Position numbers and translations under genes: made by a program
From: Rhypophila decipiens
Lineage: Eukaryota; Ascomycota; Sordariomycetes; Sordariales; Naviculisporaceae
Direction: 5' to 3'
Assembly: GCA_033297075.1 (NCBI GenBank)
Contig: MU858162.1
Location: 54,362-118,361 of the forward strand
Length of the DNA stretch: 64,000 nucleotides
The notes under the pieces: generated by a model
What the model was told of the DNA's origin: nothing
The model's database searches: none
The model's input: only the letters and a program-made list of their open reading frames with translations
Shown: positions 11,697-22,325 of the stretch, one piece after another
Layout: each line of letters starts with the position of its first letter
Numbering within the stretch: the first letter of the stretch is position 1

Positions 11697-13196
11697 ATGG
11701 CTACCATTGCATCCCTACCCCCAGAACTCCTGTCCGAGATCCTCTGCTATCTCGACAGCCCCCCGCCGTCCGAAACGCGACTCCACGAACAACCGAACCC
11801 TGACCTCCTCACCAGCCCCGAAAAGAGCCTCAAGAACGCTTCTCTCGTTTGCCGAAAGTGGCATGCCACTGCCCTGCGCATTCTCTTCCGCCATGTCGTC
11901 TGGCCTGTCGACCGCTGGGAACTATTACGAGTCGATCCAAGCCAGAATCCCCACAGAGACCCCGTTGACGGTCTCCCGCTTCTGTCCTTCCTTCGCGACC
12001 AAGACCTCGCCCGATGCGTGGATTCCCTCACCATGGTTGTCAGAGATAGCTTGCAAGGGATGGTGACTGGAGGATCCCGAGCAAGCCCAGGAGGAAACGG
12101 CGGCGGCGAAGCAAGCGATTCAACAAGCCCCAGCCTCCTTGTACAGCATCGTCCTGGCTCGCCGATGGCCACAACGTACAATCAGGATTGCAACTGGGTC
12201 TGGGACATGCTTTTCCAGCTCACGAACCCGAGAAAGTTCACTATTATGGCCTCGCCCCAGATTCTTGCGACGCTTTTGTCCACTCGTATCTATATCCAAG
12301 ATGCCTGGAGCTTCAGCAGGACCACCCATCATGTCCTGTCATTATCGAGAGAGACTAGAACAAAGGACGACACCAAAGCAAAGGAGCCCGAATCGTCTCC
12401 TGCCCATACCGACACAACAGCGGCCCCCGAAGTGCCCAACGAGGTCTTGGCCGAGATGATGGGAGGGGTGTCTAGCGAGGTGCTGCAACGGCCACCGACC
12501 AAGCTTTTCACAATACGGCCGTGGACACACCTCCTTCTCAATGAAGGCTCGTCGACTCGTGTATACAAGACGTATGAGTTTTATCATCGAAGACCGCCGT
12601 CCATCCTCGGTGCTCTTCTAGGCGCCGACTGGAAAAACGCGCCCCTGGTTCCAGACACTCTCAGATCTCTTGCCTATGTCGCCGTCTTTCCCCTGTCCTC
12701 ACATTTCGGCACCCTAGTCGACCACCTCCCACGCATTGACCGTCTGTTTGTGCAGATTGTTCCGCAGGACAATACGCTCCGGAATCCTGACGAGATGCGC
12801 CATGTTCAGCCGTCGGACCTCTGGATGGAGCGAAACAGCTGCTACAGTTTGGTTATGCGCCAGATAATGTCGGGGGAAATGTCGGGTCACGATAGCGATA
12901 GCGACACCGACATGTCGGAACCAGACACAGCCAGAGAAAGCAACTGGCGTTATCTGAAGGAGTTCGAAAGCGGCGACGCAGCCGACAAGGAAGCCTGGGA
13001 CATGGCTGTCCAGTTTGTCTGCATGAGCGGGACCGACTGGCACGTCGAGCGCGAGGGTGTATTTGTCAAAAGACCGCCCGCTGCCAGACCCGAACATGGC
13101 ACTTCTAGCTCGCCCGGCTCGTATCAAGATGAAGCTGCGCCCTCACCAGTGTCAGTACTTTCCGACTACATGATTGGCCTTGACCCGTGGGAATAG
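11697..13196 (+). CDS. F-box protein, uncharacterised
   Basis: A single-exon gene of 499 residues. The ATG at 11697 (GTCAAGATGG) begins right at the F-box: SLPPELLSEILCYLD, then after a 30-residue loop SLKNASLVCRKWHATALRIL. F-box proteins link a target to the SCF ubiquitin ligase through Skp1. The rest has no repeats I recognise. It contains an acidic Asp/Ser/Glu-rich stretch (SDSDTDMSEPD) and a Trp-containing C-terminus. The family is supported by the N-terminal 70 residues only, and the target is unknown. Confidence 0.85.
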   Translation: MATIASLPPELLSEILCYLDSPPPSETRLHEQPNPDLLTSPEKSLKNASLVCRKWHATALRILFRHVVWPVDRWELLRVDPSQNPHRDPVDGLPLLSFLRDQDLARCVDSLTMVVRDSLQGMVTGGSRASPGGNGGGEASDSTSPSLLVQHRPGSPMATTYNQDCNWVWDMLFQLTNPRKFTIMASPQILATLLSTRIYIQDAWSFSRTTHHVLSLSRETRTKDDTKAKEPESSPAHTDTTAAPEVPNEVLAEMMGGVSSEVLQRPPTKLFTIRPWTHLLLNEGSSTRVYKTYEFYHRRPPSILGALLGADWKNAPLVPDTLRSLAYVAVFPLSSHFGTLVDHLPRIDRLFVQIVPQDNTLRNPDEMRHVQPSDLWMERNSCYSLVMRQIMSGEMSGHDSDSDTDMSEPDTARESNWRYLKEFESGDAADKEAWDMAVQFVCMSGTDWHVEREGVFVKRPPAARPEHGTSSSPGSYQDEAAPSPVSVLSDYMIGLDPWE

Positions 13197-13475
13197 TACC
13201 ACGTCCTCGAATCCTCTCTCGAAGTCGAAGATGATGGTGAACGCACGAGTACGCCACAGTAGCGCTGCATACATTCCCTCATATGTAATGCATGCCTACC
13301 TCGGTCGAATCCTTGCACGATACAAATTCTTTACCCCCATTAAAAACCATTCGTTATCCCCCTTCGTTAAAATAACTGCTCACGGGACCTAACATTTTCT
13401 GTTTGTAAAAGACGAATTCGCAGCAACCTGCAACGGTTCTCCTTCAACGGCACCGCCCCCCTTCCCTTCTCCCCA

Positions 13476-13958
13476 ATGTCGGCAGACTTGGAGAACTACG
13501 TCTTTGCCTGGCCCTCTGTCTGGGAAACCCTGGACGCGGATGGCGCAGAGTCGGCCGGTGTGGGAGTCGACTTTTTTGGTCTTGGTCTTCTGCAGGATAT
13601 CACGGTGGACATGTTTGGTCAGCCCAGTTTTGGCGCTCACTTTCCTGCCACCATTGGGGACCTTGCCGAGACAGGGTATTTTAGTGTCTGGAATGATGGC
13701 GGCGAGGACGAAGACGAGGAAGACGGGCACGATGAAGATTACCGTGACGAGGCTGGGCAACTTCCTGATATTGCAGAAGTCGATGAGGAAGAATATGAAG
13801 ACGAAGATGAAGACGTCGATGCTGAGATGCATGATCTTGGGCTAGACGCCATGGATTTGAGCCTGGATGTTACGGGCGAGGAGATCCAAGACGAATACGA
13901 CCCCAACTTGGAGCTGCCCTGGCGGGCGTTGCTCGATGGGCGATCTGAGATTCCCTGA
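13476..13958 (+). CDS. Small acidic hypothetical protein
   Basis: An open frame of 160 codons starting at ATG 13476. The first 75 residues are ordinary globular-looking sequence (ENYVFAWPSVWETLD, VDMFGQPSFGAHFPAT), followed by about 45 residues made mostly of Asp and Glu, then EYDPNLELPWRALL. I do not recognise a family. The frame is open for some codons upstream of the ATG, so it could be the 3' exon of a longer transcript, possibly with the F-box gene 280 bp upstream on the same strand. I saw no convincing connecting intron. Confidence 0.45.
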   Translation: MSADLENYVFAWPSVWETLDADGAESAGVGVDFFGLGLLQDITVDMFGQPSFGAHFPATIGDLAETGYFSVWNDGGEDEDEEDGHDEDYRDEAGQLPDIAEVDEEEYEDEDEDVDAEMHDLGLDAMDLSLDVTGEEIQDEYDPNLELPWRALLDGRSEIP

Positions 13959-15112
13959 GTGGCGGGATGCGCGGTGCCTCGAGGAGCATGGCTAATACCT
14001 CGAGACTCGGCGGATACAAGTGGTGATGACTCCTGTAATAAGTATGACATGCATGACACGCGGTAAGAATCGTTTTGATGGAGTTACAGGTGCCCAAGTT
14101 GGCGTTATGTTTTTCAATTGTTTTCTGGTTGTTGCTTACTACTCGCTTTGTTACGGCTTGTTATCGGGGTTCACGGTACCCGACATGACATGTTGTACTT
14201 TAAGAAGCCGTTTTGAGGGTTTGCAGGCTACGTGGGATAGTATATCCAAATGTAAATTTATTTACTATTTCAAATAACTAGTAAGGTAGTCAATCGATGA
14301 ACACGTCCCAATATGTCCAAGAATTGAGAGCAGTCTTGAATCTTTGTCTCTGAGCTTGTCGTGGCGTACCTGTTCCCTCGTAGTGAACTTCCTGTGTCTG
14401 GCAAGTACTATAGATGGTTGTTCCGACCAGCATTTGTTAGCCCTTATATATAAAGTCAGGTGTGCCTGTGTCCAGTACGTAATGAGCGGGTGCTACTTTA
14501 TGTGAATTTAGCCTGTCTGAAAGGGTTGCCTTACAAACTTGAAGAAACTAAAATCAAATACAAGAAAACCAAAAGTCCGAGATTGGATTTTCAGAGTCCG
14601 AGCATTTATAAAGGGTAGTGGGCAGATAGACGTTCTCCGGTTCGGAACTGCGTAAGATGTTGATAATCCGGGGCAACGTGATGATATTCTGTAACCTGGA
14701 ACGCTAAGACGAGCCTACAGAACTTGCTTCTTAAGTCATCTTGAACCTCAATATAAGCAGTCACGAAATACCTTTATCAAGACAAGTTGAGTTTCATTGA
14801 GAGACCCTGCCTGTTGTCCTAGAACTTCAAGTTGTGGCCTATTGCTACAAGCTGCTACCTCGTTCGGGCCGTTCCCCATTTGATCATTTCCAAAGGCTTC
14901 CGAGTTTGTGACCCGAGGTTACAACAAGATCCCGTTCGATTTGGGGGATAAGTAGAATAACCGGCAAAATGGACTCCTGAGGCACAGTTCTGTGGGAGAC
15001 TGGGAGTATAAACAACCAAGAGATATACATCTTGTAAGTATTTAACAAGACCTTTGCCTCGGAATAAGCAGGATGGAATGAAGGAAGAAAACGGCCAAAA
15101 GCCAACTTGAAT
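13959..15112. other. Intergenic, no gene seen
   Basis: Moderately AT-rich sequence upstream of the GH6-like gene. I found no RNA gene, repeat or convincing open frame. Confidence 0.45.
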
Positions 15113-16475
15113 ATGAAGATTCCAGCATCCCTCGTTCTCCTCCTCGGAGGGAGCAATGCTGCTTTGTCACTGCCAACGGAAAATTGCCCGCCGGTCTCGT
15201 TAGATGCAACGACCAACGTATGGAAGAGTTACACTCTCGCCATCAATCCCGCCTATCGGGCCAAGGTCCTCGCCGCAGCCGACAGAATCAAAGATGAGGA
15301 ACTTCAGAAACAGGCGCGCAAGGTGGCCGATGTGGGCACGTTTTTCTGGGTGTAAGTCCAGTTTAAATATGTGCCAGGGAGAATCACCAAGGCCACAGTT
15401 TACTAACGCTCTTACTCTACCACAGAGACAACATCACTGCGGTGTCGACCCTCGAAAAGGCCGTGTCAGATATTCCCTGCAATAGCATATTTGGAATTGT
15501 ACTCCAAGGCCTCAACACCGGGGCAGATTGCGCAACCCCTGGATTCCGGAAGATAGACCCAGACACCTACCAAAAGGAATTCGTTGACCGTAGGTTCCCC
15601 TTTGACAGCTGTTAGCCTTCTTGACCAGACTCCATAACCATCTGACGTGCCTACCTTTCTCAGCCCTCGCCAAGATCATCAAGTCCCACCCGACAAGCGC
15701 CTTCGCCCTCCTCATAGAACCCTACACTCTCCCAGCAATAATCGCCAACTCGAGCCTGCTTCCCTGCCAGAACCTGTCCCAAACCTACTACCGCCCCCTC
15801 GTAACCCATGCCCTTCAAACCCTCGGTTCCCTCCCCAATCTGGTAATCTACCTTGACGCCGGACACGGGGGCAATCTCGGATTCGACTACAACATGCGCC
15901 CCGCAGCCGAGGACCTCTCGGCAGTCTATGTCTCGGCGAACCGGCCCTCTCAAGTCCGGGGCATAGCAGTCAACACGAACGGTTACAATTCATGGGACAT
16001 GTCACCGGGTGAATTTTCCACCACGCGAGAAGGAACAAGGAATTATGCCCTCAACGAAAAGCAGTACATCCAACGACTCACGGCCCAAATCAAGAAATTG
16101 GGACTGCCAGTGCCATATCATGCTATAGCCGACATGTCACGGGCCGGTGTGCACGGATTACGAGAACGCTGGGAGAACTGGTGTAACGTCAACGGGGCGG
16201 GCTTTGGTCGAAGACCGGGGACAGATGACTTGGGACTGGATCCGGACTTGATTGATGCGATTGTTTGGGTCAAGAATGGGGGTGTTAGTGATGGGGCGAG
16301 TGAGCCGCGTTTGGCGGCAGAGGAAGATAGGTATGGTGCTTATAATGAGTTTTGTGGGAGGGTGGATGCCTATAGGCCTGCTCCGAGACGGGGGGAGTGG
16401 ATGCAGGGGTATTTTGAGGAGCTGATTCGGTATGCGAGGCCGGACTTTTGTGAGAGGTCTGATTGTTGGTGGTGA
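15113..16475 (+). CDS. Secreted glycoside hydrolase family 6-like protein with altered catalytic acid
   Basis: GH6 enzymes are inverting cellulases (cellobiohydrolase II and endoglucanases). Proposed exons are 15113-15351, 15426-15589 and 15664-16475, giving 404 residues. Introns are GTAAGT...CCACAG and GTAGGT...TCTCAG, 74 nt each. A signal peptide begins MKIPASLVLLLGGSNA. Family landmarks are clear: ADC (Asp114, equivalent to Asp175 of T. reesei Cel6A), YLDAGHGG (Asp199, equivalent to Asp263), NEKQYI, WCNVNGAGFGRRP and VWVKNGG with SDG (Asp344, near Asp401). The catalytic acid (Asp221, in IEPD of Cel6A) is Tyr155 here: the sequence reads IEPYTLP, codon TAC at 15723-15725. The YDLP substrate loop is also not conserved. 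There is no CBM1. The protein may be inactive, have changed function, or bind polysaccharide. Confidence 0.9.
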
Positions 16476-17311
16476 TTTCTTTTCTTTTGTTGTTTGGCAT
16501 CTCTGGTCTTTAAGTATGGAGAATGCAAGGTAGGTCGTGGAACGTATATGGAGAGGTCCGATAACGGATCTGCCGATCCGGATCCGGAGCCGGGCTTCCG
16601 GTAAGCCTATGAAATGGTCGAACCCTAACAGCTATTTTCAGCTTCAAATGTCCGTGAAGTGAAAACTGTAATCAAGGTCAACAGTCTATCCAAATAATCT
16701 CAAATGTCAATACCTCGTATGCTCGAACGTCTACCGGTGTCGCTGCAATGACAGGTTGTATATCGTATCCGTAAACCATTACAGCGCTCCCGACCCCTGC
16801 CCCCCGCACTACCAGCCCAACGGCCCATAACGTCACTGACTCCGGGCTGCCGGGATAACCGTGAAGGTCCAGCCAATCAGAGGCCCGAGAGAACCCTAGC
16901 GGCCAGGCGCCGTCGCATTTCTGGCTTTCTGCGTTTCTAGGGGTCTTGGGCCTCTTGGCTCACCAACGGGCGACCACAATCTTGTGACAACTTGAACTGA
17001 TCAAATCTGGCGTCTTGTAATATTTTCCCCCTTTTCACTTTCCGCAACAACGCTTCTTTTTCTTTTTCTTTTGTCTCCATTTTGAGATTCTTAGATCTTC
17101 GGTCCTTTCATTGACAATCAACGCATCCGCCCTTCGCTGCTGTGTCTTGAATCGTCGACGCTCTTTATGCAACCACTTTGTCCAAGTCATCCCCATCACC
17201 TCCGCGAAGGCACTCGTACCCGAGCCGCCAACCCTTTGACGACTCTCTCAACACCGGACGGCAAGGTTGAATAGAAGGAGGATTGCTCTGTCATAACAAA
17301 TACTGGACGAA
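16476..17311. other. Promoter region of the transporter gene
   Basis: No gene was seen. A CCAAT box is at 16873-16877, and a strong pyrimidine tract lies at about 17028-17080 (ttttcccccttttcac, then ttctttttctttttctt), both typical of filamentous-fungal promoters and 5' leaders. Confidence 0.5.
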
Positions 17312-18796
17312 ATGTTCCATTTAACTGACCACCGGCCAGGGCAGCCGCTGCTCAAGCCTCATGACCCCGACTCCGACTCCGACACTCCGTCCTCCCGCGG
17401 CCGAAATTCCTCTCGAGCTAACCGACGAGGCAACAAATCCCCTCTTCATTCTTCCAACCACTACCCCGACGGTGCCGATTCCTCCCCTTATGACACCCGA
17501 GCGCCGCCCCTCTCGCGCCGACCTAGCGGCCTCTCCATCACCAACACGATGCGCTCTCGCGGCTCCACCCCCGCCTCGTCCAAAGAGCTTCTCCACCTCG
17601 AAGCCCGTCGAAAATATACCATCGCCGCCTTTTTCCTTGTAACCTCCCTTGTATCTTTCACTGTGCAGACCGAACTGGCCGCCTACATACAGCACGATCT
17701 CGGATGGGACAAGGCCTACTGCATGCTCTACCTGACCCACGGCTCATGGACCTTTCTCTGGCCGTTACAACTTCTGTTCTTGCGAATTCAAAAGCGTCAC
17801 ATGCCCTGGCCCCAGTTCTGGCGACGACACGTCTGGCTGGTGCGAACCACGGCGGAAATGGTCCAAAGACAAGAAATTGTTAAACATCACGTCCGGACCA
17901 ACCCATCCTCTAGACGAGTTATTGCGTCCCAACTAGGCCCTTCCCCATGGGTGTACCTAGTCAAAACCACGGTCCTCGTGACACTTGCCTTGACTGTCGC
18001 TGGTCTAAGCTGGTACCTAGCCGTGAGCATGACCACGCCGAGCGATCTAACGGCCATCTATAATTGCAGCGCCTTTTTCGCCTATGCTTTCTCGGTGCTT
18101 CTCCTCAAGGAACGTCTTCGTCTGGACAAGTCTCTTGCCGTGCTGGTTGCTATCATTGGTGTGCTGGTGGTAGCCTACGGGGACGGAGGCTCCAAATCCG
18201 CCCCGCAGGAAGGCCAACTGGACGGAGCAACTCGTCTAGCGGGCAATCTCATCATCGGTATGGGCAGCGTTCTTTATGGACTGTACGAAGTGTTGTACAA
18301 ACGATATGCCTGTCCGCCTGAGGGAGTCTCGGCCGGACGGGGCGTCATTTTCGCAAACACCTTTGGAAGCCTGATTGGCACGTTTACACTGACCGTCTTG
18401 TGGATCCCGCTGCCATTTCTGCACTGGTTGGGCTGGGAGACGTTTGAGATTCCGACGGGCGAAACAGCTTGGTTATTGTTCATCAGTGTGGTCATGAACA
18501 TGATATTTTCGGGATCTTTCTTGGTGCTTATCAGCTTGACCAGCCCGGTGCTCAGCTCTGTTGCCGCGCTACTTACCATCTTTATCGTTGCCATTGCGGA
18601 CTGGTTCTGGTTTGGCACGCCGATTAGTGGTGCCGGTGTCATGGGTGGGCTGTTGATTATCTTTGCCTTTGGGATGCTCAGTTGGAGTACTTGGCGCGAA
18701 ATGCAAGAGGATGAGTCTAGAAAGGTGCTGGCAGGAGAGGAGCCGGATTTGTTGAGCGGGAGCGATGACGCCGAGGGGAACGGGCTGGATGATTAG
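17312..18796 (+). CDS. EamA/DMT-type membrane transporter (SLC35F-like, vacuolar YML018C type)
   Basis: An intronless gene of 494 residues. About 95 N-terminal residues are cytosolic and disordered (Ser/Arg/Pro-rich). Around ten hydrophobic segments follow, beginning IAAFFLVTSLVSFTVQTEL. The drug/metabolite-transporter signature of the SLC35F-like group is visible: DLTAIYNCSAFFAYAFSVLLL KERL near the middle (residues about 243-270), and a second half ending SVAALLTIFIVAIADW. The C-terminus is short and acidic. Yeast relatives sit in the vacuole membrane. The solute is unknown for most members of the group, and I cannot assign one. Confidence 0.88.
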   Translation: MFHLTDHRPGQPLLKPHDPDSDSDTPSSRGRNSSRANRRGNKSPLHSSNHYPDGADSSPYDTRAPPLSRRPSGLSITNTMRSRGSTPASSKELLHLEARRKYTIAAFFLVTSLVSFTVQTELAAYIQHDLGWDKAYCMLYLTHGSWTFLWPLQLLFLRIQKRHMPWPQFWRRHVWLVRTTAEMVQRQEIVKHHVRTNPSSRRVIASQLGPSPWVYLVKTTVLVTLALTVAGLSWYLAVSMTTPSDLTAIYNCSAFFAYAFSVLLLKERLRLDKSLAVLVAIIGVLVVAYGDGGSKSAPQEGQLDGATRLAGNLIIGMGSVLYGLYEVLYKRYACPPEGVSAGRGVIFANTFGSLIGTFTLTVLWIPLPFLHWLGWETFEIPTGETAWLLFISVVMNMIFSGSFLVLISLTSPVLSSVAALLTIFIVAIADWFWFGTPISGAGVMGGLLIIFAFGMLSWSTWREMQEDESRKVLAGEEPDLLSGSDDAEGNGLDD

Positions 18797-20041
18797 GCAT
18801 TGTCTGGTCGGTTTCCTGAGGTTGCGCTCAGGATGAAGCCCATCATGTATTGGGTTACTCCCTGATTTGAGTTGGTATTTCCCGCCTCAAACCCGGTCGG
18901 CCATTCGTTGCCGGAAGCCGTATATTACACTACCGCGCAAGATTGGGGCCACCACGTTTTGGAAGGAGCGAAGAGGCAACTGCCCATCATATGCTCAGAC
19001 ACCAAAGACAACACGGGCTCGTCACGACATGTGCTTCTTTCCAGTCAGTGCCAGCTCAGGCCAACATGCCAGGCAATGTGTCTTGCATCGCAGGCCCAAG
19101 TCAGATGCAAGCTAGACCAGTAAAAGCTTGAATGGATAGACGGATGGCTTGATACCGTGAACTAGGACGCTCCTTTCCAGAAGACTCAAGGAAGCGCATC
19201 ACGCGCCGGTAGGGACGACGGATGGAAAGATAACCGGAGAGCATCTATGCCACCGGATACAACTGCCATAAAGCCATGCCACCGGATACAACTGCCATAA
19301 AGCCATGCCACACAGAAGGGCATGCCAACACAATAGACTAGCCAATAATTGGAATAGAAAAGGCAAGCTTTGATAGAAATGAAGCCGAGAGGGATAGAAA
19401 AGGACATGATACCCAATAGCTGTGATAGACAGGTAGAAGGAAGAATTGATAAGGCCTATCTTCAATTCTTTAATGAGTTAATATCGAGTTCACATCCTGT
19501 TCATAGACCCAGTGAGACGAATTTAAACTTTCTGCAAGACCTCCTCACTTCCTTCCCAGACATGAGTTTCTCATCTGATGAATCCGGTACGATGAAAGTC
19601 AATAAGGTAGGACCAGCTGCAAGACCAGCTGCGAGACCAACCTGCCAGAACGTCAATTGGACAGGTCACGTGCAGCTAACCCGAGCCAAAGAACCCACTT
19701 AAAGTGGTTCGCGTTAACCGCGTCTTGGTCCCCCCCACAATTCGCGGCCAGGAAATGGCACCGCGTTCCTTTCGTGGCTCAATCTATTCTTTCGCGAACC
19801 CCGGACCACCACGACACCAGCTCACCCTCCAACGCGCGTCTCATTGGAGGACGTTCATTCGGACCACTTTGCGACAATCAGATATCTACATATCGCTTCT
19901 TGCTAGTTACCAGAGACGGTCGATTAGGATACTGTCCAGGTTTCTTGTTTGCATCTTCGTGGCTTCAGTTTCTCCGTTTCTCAAGACGAGCGCCACAGTC
20001 GAAGGACGCCCAACAAAACTCACACTCAGCTCCTCCGACCC
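18797..20041. other. Upstream region of mbp1 with a short tandem repeat
   Basis: No gene was supported. It contains the 29-bp tandem repeat listed separately and CGCG-core sites close to mbp1 (aacgcgcgtc at 19831-19840, and ttcgcgttaaccgcgtc near 19708). These resemble MBF/MCB-like elements, which would fit self-regulation of mbp1; this is inference from short motifs. Confidence 0.4.
19247..19304. repeat. 29-bp perfect tandem duplication
   Basis: The unit starting atgccaccggatacaact is repeated exactly at 19247-19275 and 19276-19304, followed by the first seven bases of a third copy. Confidence 0.9.
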
Positions 20042-22325
20042 ATGGTCGCCGCCGATATGGCCAAAGGAGAGTCCAGGGAGGGCGTTTACAGCGCTACCTA
20101 CAGTGGTGTACGCAATTGTTCCATTCCTATGCTTCAACTCCCTCCTGCTGTCCAGTCGCAGTCGCTAACCTTGGTCGCTCGTCGTTGCAGATACCAGTTT
20201 ACGAGTACCAGTTCGGAGTTGACCTCAAGGAGCATATCATGCGCCGGCGGCAGGATGACTGGATCAATGCGACACACATTCTGAAGGCCGCCGGCTTCGA
20301 CAAACCCGCAAGAACGCGCATCCTCGAGCGAGAAGTTCAAAAGGATGAACACGAAAAGATTCAGGGAGGCTACGGAAAGTACCAAGGTTCGTTGTCGGTC
20401 ATTTGCAATTTCACATCGTGCTGGCAGGTATTCTAACACAAAGGCCCAAAGGTACCTGGATTCCTCTCAAACAAGGTGAAGCCCTTGCCATGCGCAACGG
20501 TGTCTACGAAAAGATCCGAGCCATCTTCGAATTCACGCCAGGCCCCGAAAGCCCACCGCCTGCACCGAGACATACCAGCAAGCCAAAGGCCCCCAAGGCC
20601 AAGCCGCCTGCTGTTCCCAACAATTGGGGCAGTAAGTCGAACAAACAGAACAATGCCGTGCAAGCGAGCAGTTTCTCACAAGCCCATCACAAAGGTGCTC
20701 CTCCGCCTCCACCGCCTGTCATCCCGGAAGAGTATGACAATGGGGACGCGCACATGCACGAGGACGACACCCCAGACAACGCCACCGTTGCCTCGGCCTC
20801 CTACATGGCCGAGGACGATCGTTATGACGTATCACAGTACTCGACCGGGCATAGGAAACGGAAGAGGGAGGAGCAGATGATACAAGGTCTAACGGAACAG
20901 CAGCATGCCATGTACGGCGATGAACTACTCGACTATTTTCTCCTCAACAGGCAGTCGGACCGCGCCGCATTTTGTCCGGACCCGCCTACCAACTTCCAGC
21001 CCGACTGGCCCATCGACACAGACGGTCACACCGCTCTACACTGGGCATGCGCTATGGGCGACGTCGACGTGATCAAGCAGCTGAAGCGATTCGGGGCGGA
21101 CTTGGCGTCGCGAAACGTGCGGGGGGAGACGCCTTTCATGCGCGCAGTCTTCTTCACTAATTGTTACGAGAAGCAAACGTTTCCCATGGTTATGAAGGAG
21201 TTATTCTCGACAGTCGATGCTCGGGACAACAACGGAAGCACCGTCATCCACCACGCCGCCGTCATGCAAAATGGCCGGTTAACAAGCCACTCGTGCTCAC
21301 GCTACTACCTCGACATCATTCTCAACAAACTTCAAGAAACCCACCATCCAGACTTTGTACAAGATCTGCTTGACGCCCAAGACCACAATGGTGACACGGC
21401 CATACATCTTGCCGCGAGAAGAGACGCCAGGAAATGTATCCGCGCGCTCCTCGGCCGGGGTGCCTCCACCGACATTCCCAACAATGCTGGCGTCAGGGCT
21501 GAAGATCTCATCAAGGAACTGAACGCGTCCAAATCCAAGAGTACGCGCGGCGCTGGCCCCGCACGATCTTCTAGCCCCTTTGCCCCCGACTCTCAACGGC
21601 ATAGCGGATTCCGCGACGCGATTGCCCAAGAATCCAGCAACAACAAGCTCGCTGTCAGCTTCAAGTCAGAGGCGGCAAACACAGTCCATTCTCGCATCAC
21701 TCCTCTTGTCGTGGAGAAATTCCACGATCTAGCTCAAAGTTTCGATGCCGAATTTAAAGAAAAGGATGATGCCGAAAAAGAAGCCCGTCAGATTCTCCAA
21801 AACACCCAAAACGATCTAGCAAATCTGCAAGCAACAGTTGCCGACCTGGAGTCCCGTCTCGAAGCCGACGAGGCAGCCGCCAAGACAGAGTTCGAGGCCG
21901 AAGAAGTGAGGAAGAAAGTGATTGCCTACGTGACGCACCAGAATAGACTGGTGGTGCAACAGGCTGTCCAGCACGAGATTTCCATGTTTATGAATGGGGA
22001 TGACAAGTATCAGAACCAACAATCCCAAGACGATAATAGCTATGAGAACAGGCACAAGCTTGCGGTGCAGCTGCATCAGATTCTCCAGGAACAACGCTCG
22101 GCAGAGGCGGAGTACGTCGAAGCACGAGGAATGATTGGCACGGGCGAGAAGATTGACAAGTATCGGCACTTGTTGAAGAGCTGCTTGCCGCCCGAGGACC
22201 AAGAGGCCTTGGATGAGAATTTGGAGGATATGATCCAGATGATGCAAGACGAGGCCGACGTTAGTGATAATGCGGGCCCTATTGGAGGGCCAAATGGTGA
22301 GCCGATGGAGATCACGCCTGTTTAG
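20042..22325 (+). CDS. mbp1: MBF transcription factor DNA-binding subunit Mbp1 (APSES + ankyrin)
   Basis: Mbp1 with Swi6 forms the MBF complex that drives G1/S genes in the nucleus. Proposed exons are 20042-20107, 20191-20386 and 20452-22325, giving 711 residues. The introns (GTACGC...TTGCAG, GTTCGT...CAAAG) preserve phase and restore GIPVYEYQ and KYQGTWIPL. The APSES/KilA-N domain fills residues 20-120 ([33 protein letters not shown]). A Pro-rich linker with a basic KRKREEQ follows, then ankyrin repeats ([47 protein letters not shown]), then a coiled coil and a helical C-terminus for Swi6 binding. I chose the start MVAADMAKG because it is the conserved N-terminus; an upstream in-frame ATG exists at 19949. 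Confidence 0.95.

Noticed and set aside
13389..13832. Hydrophobic minus-strand frame resembling a membrane protein
   Set aside because: It is the complement of the Asp/Glu codon run of the acidic protein; GAC/GAA complement to Val/Phe codons gives false hydrophobicity.
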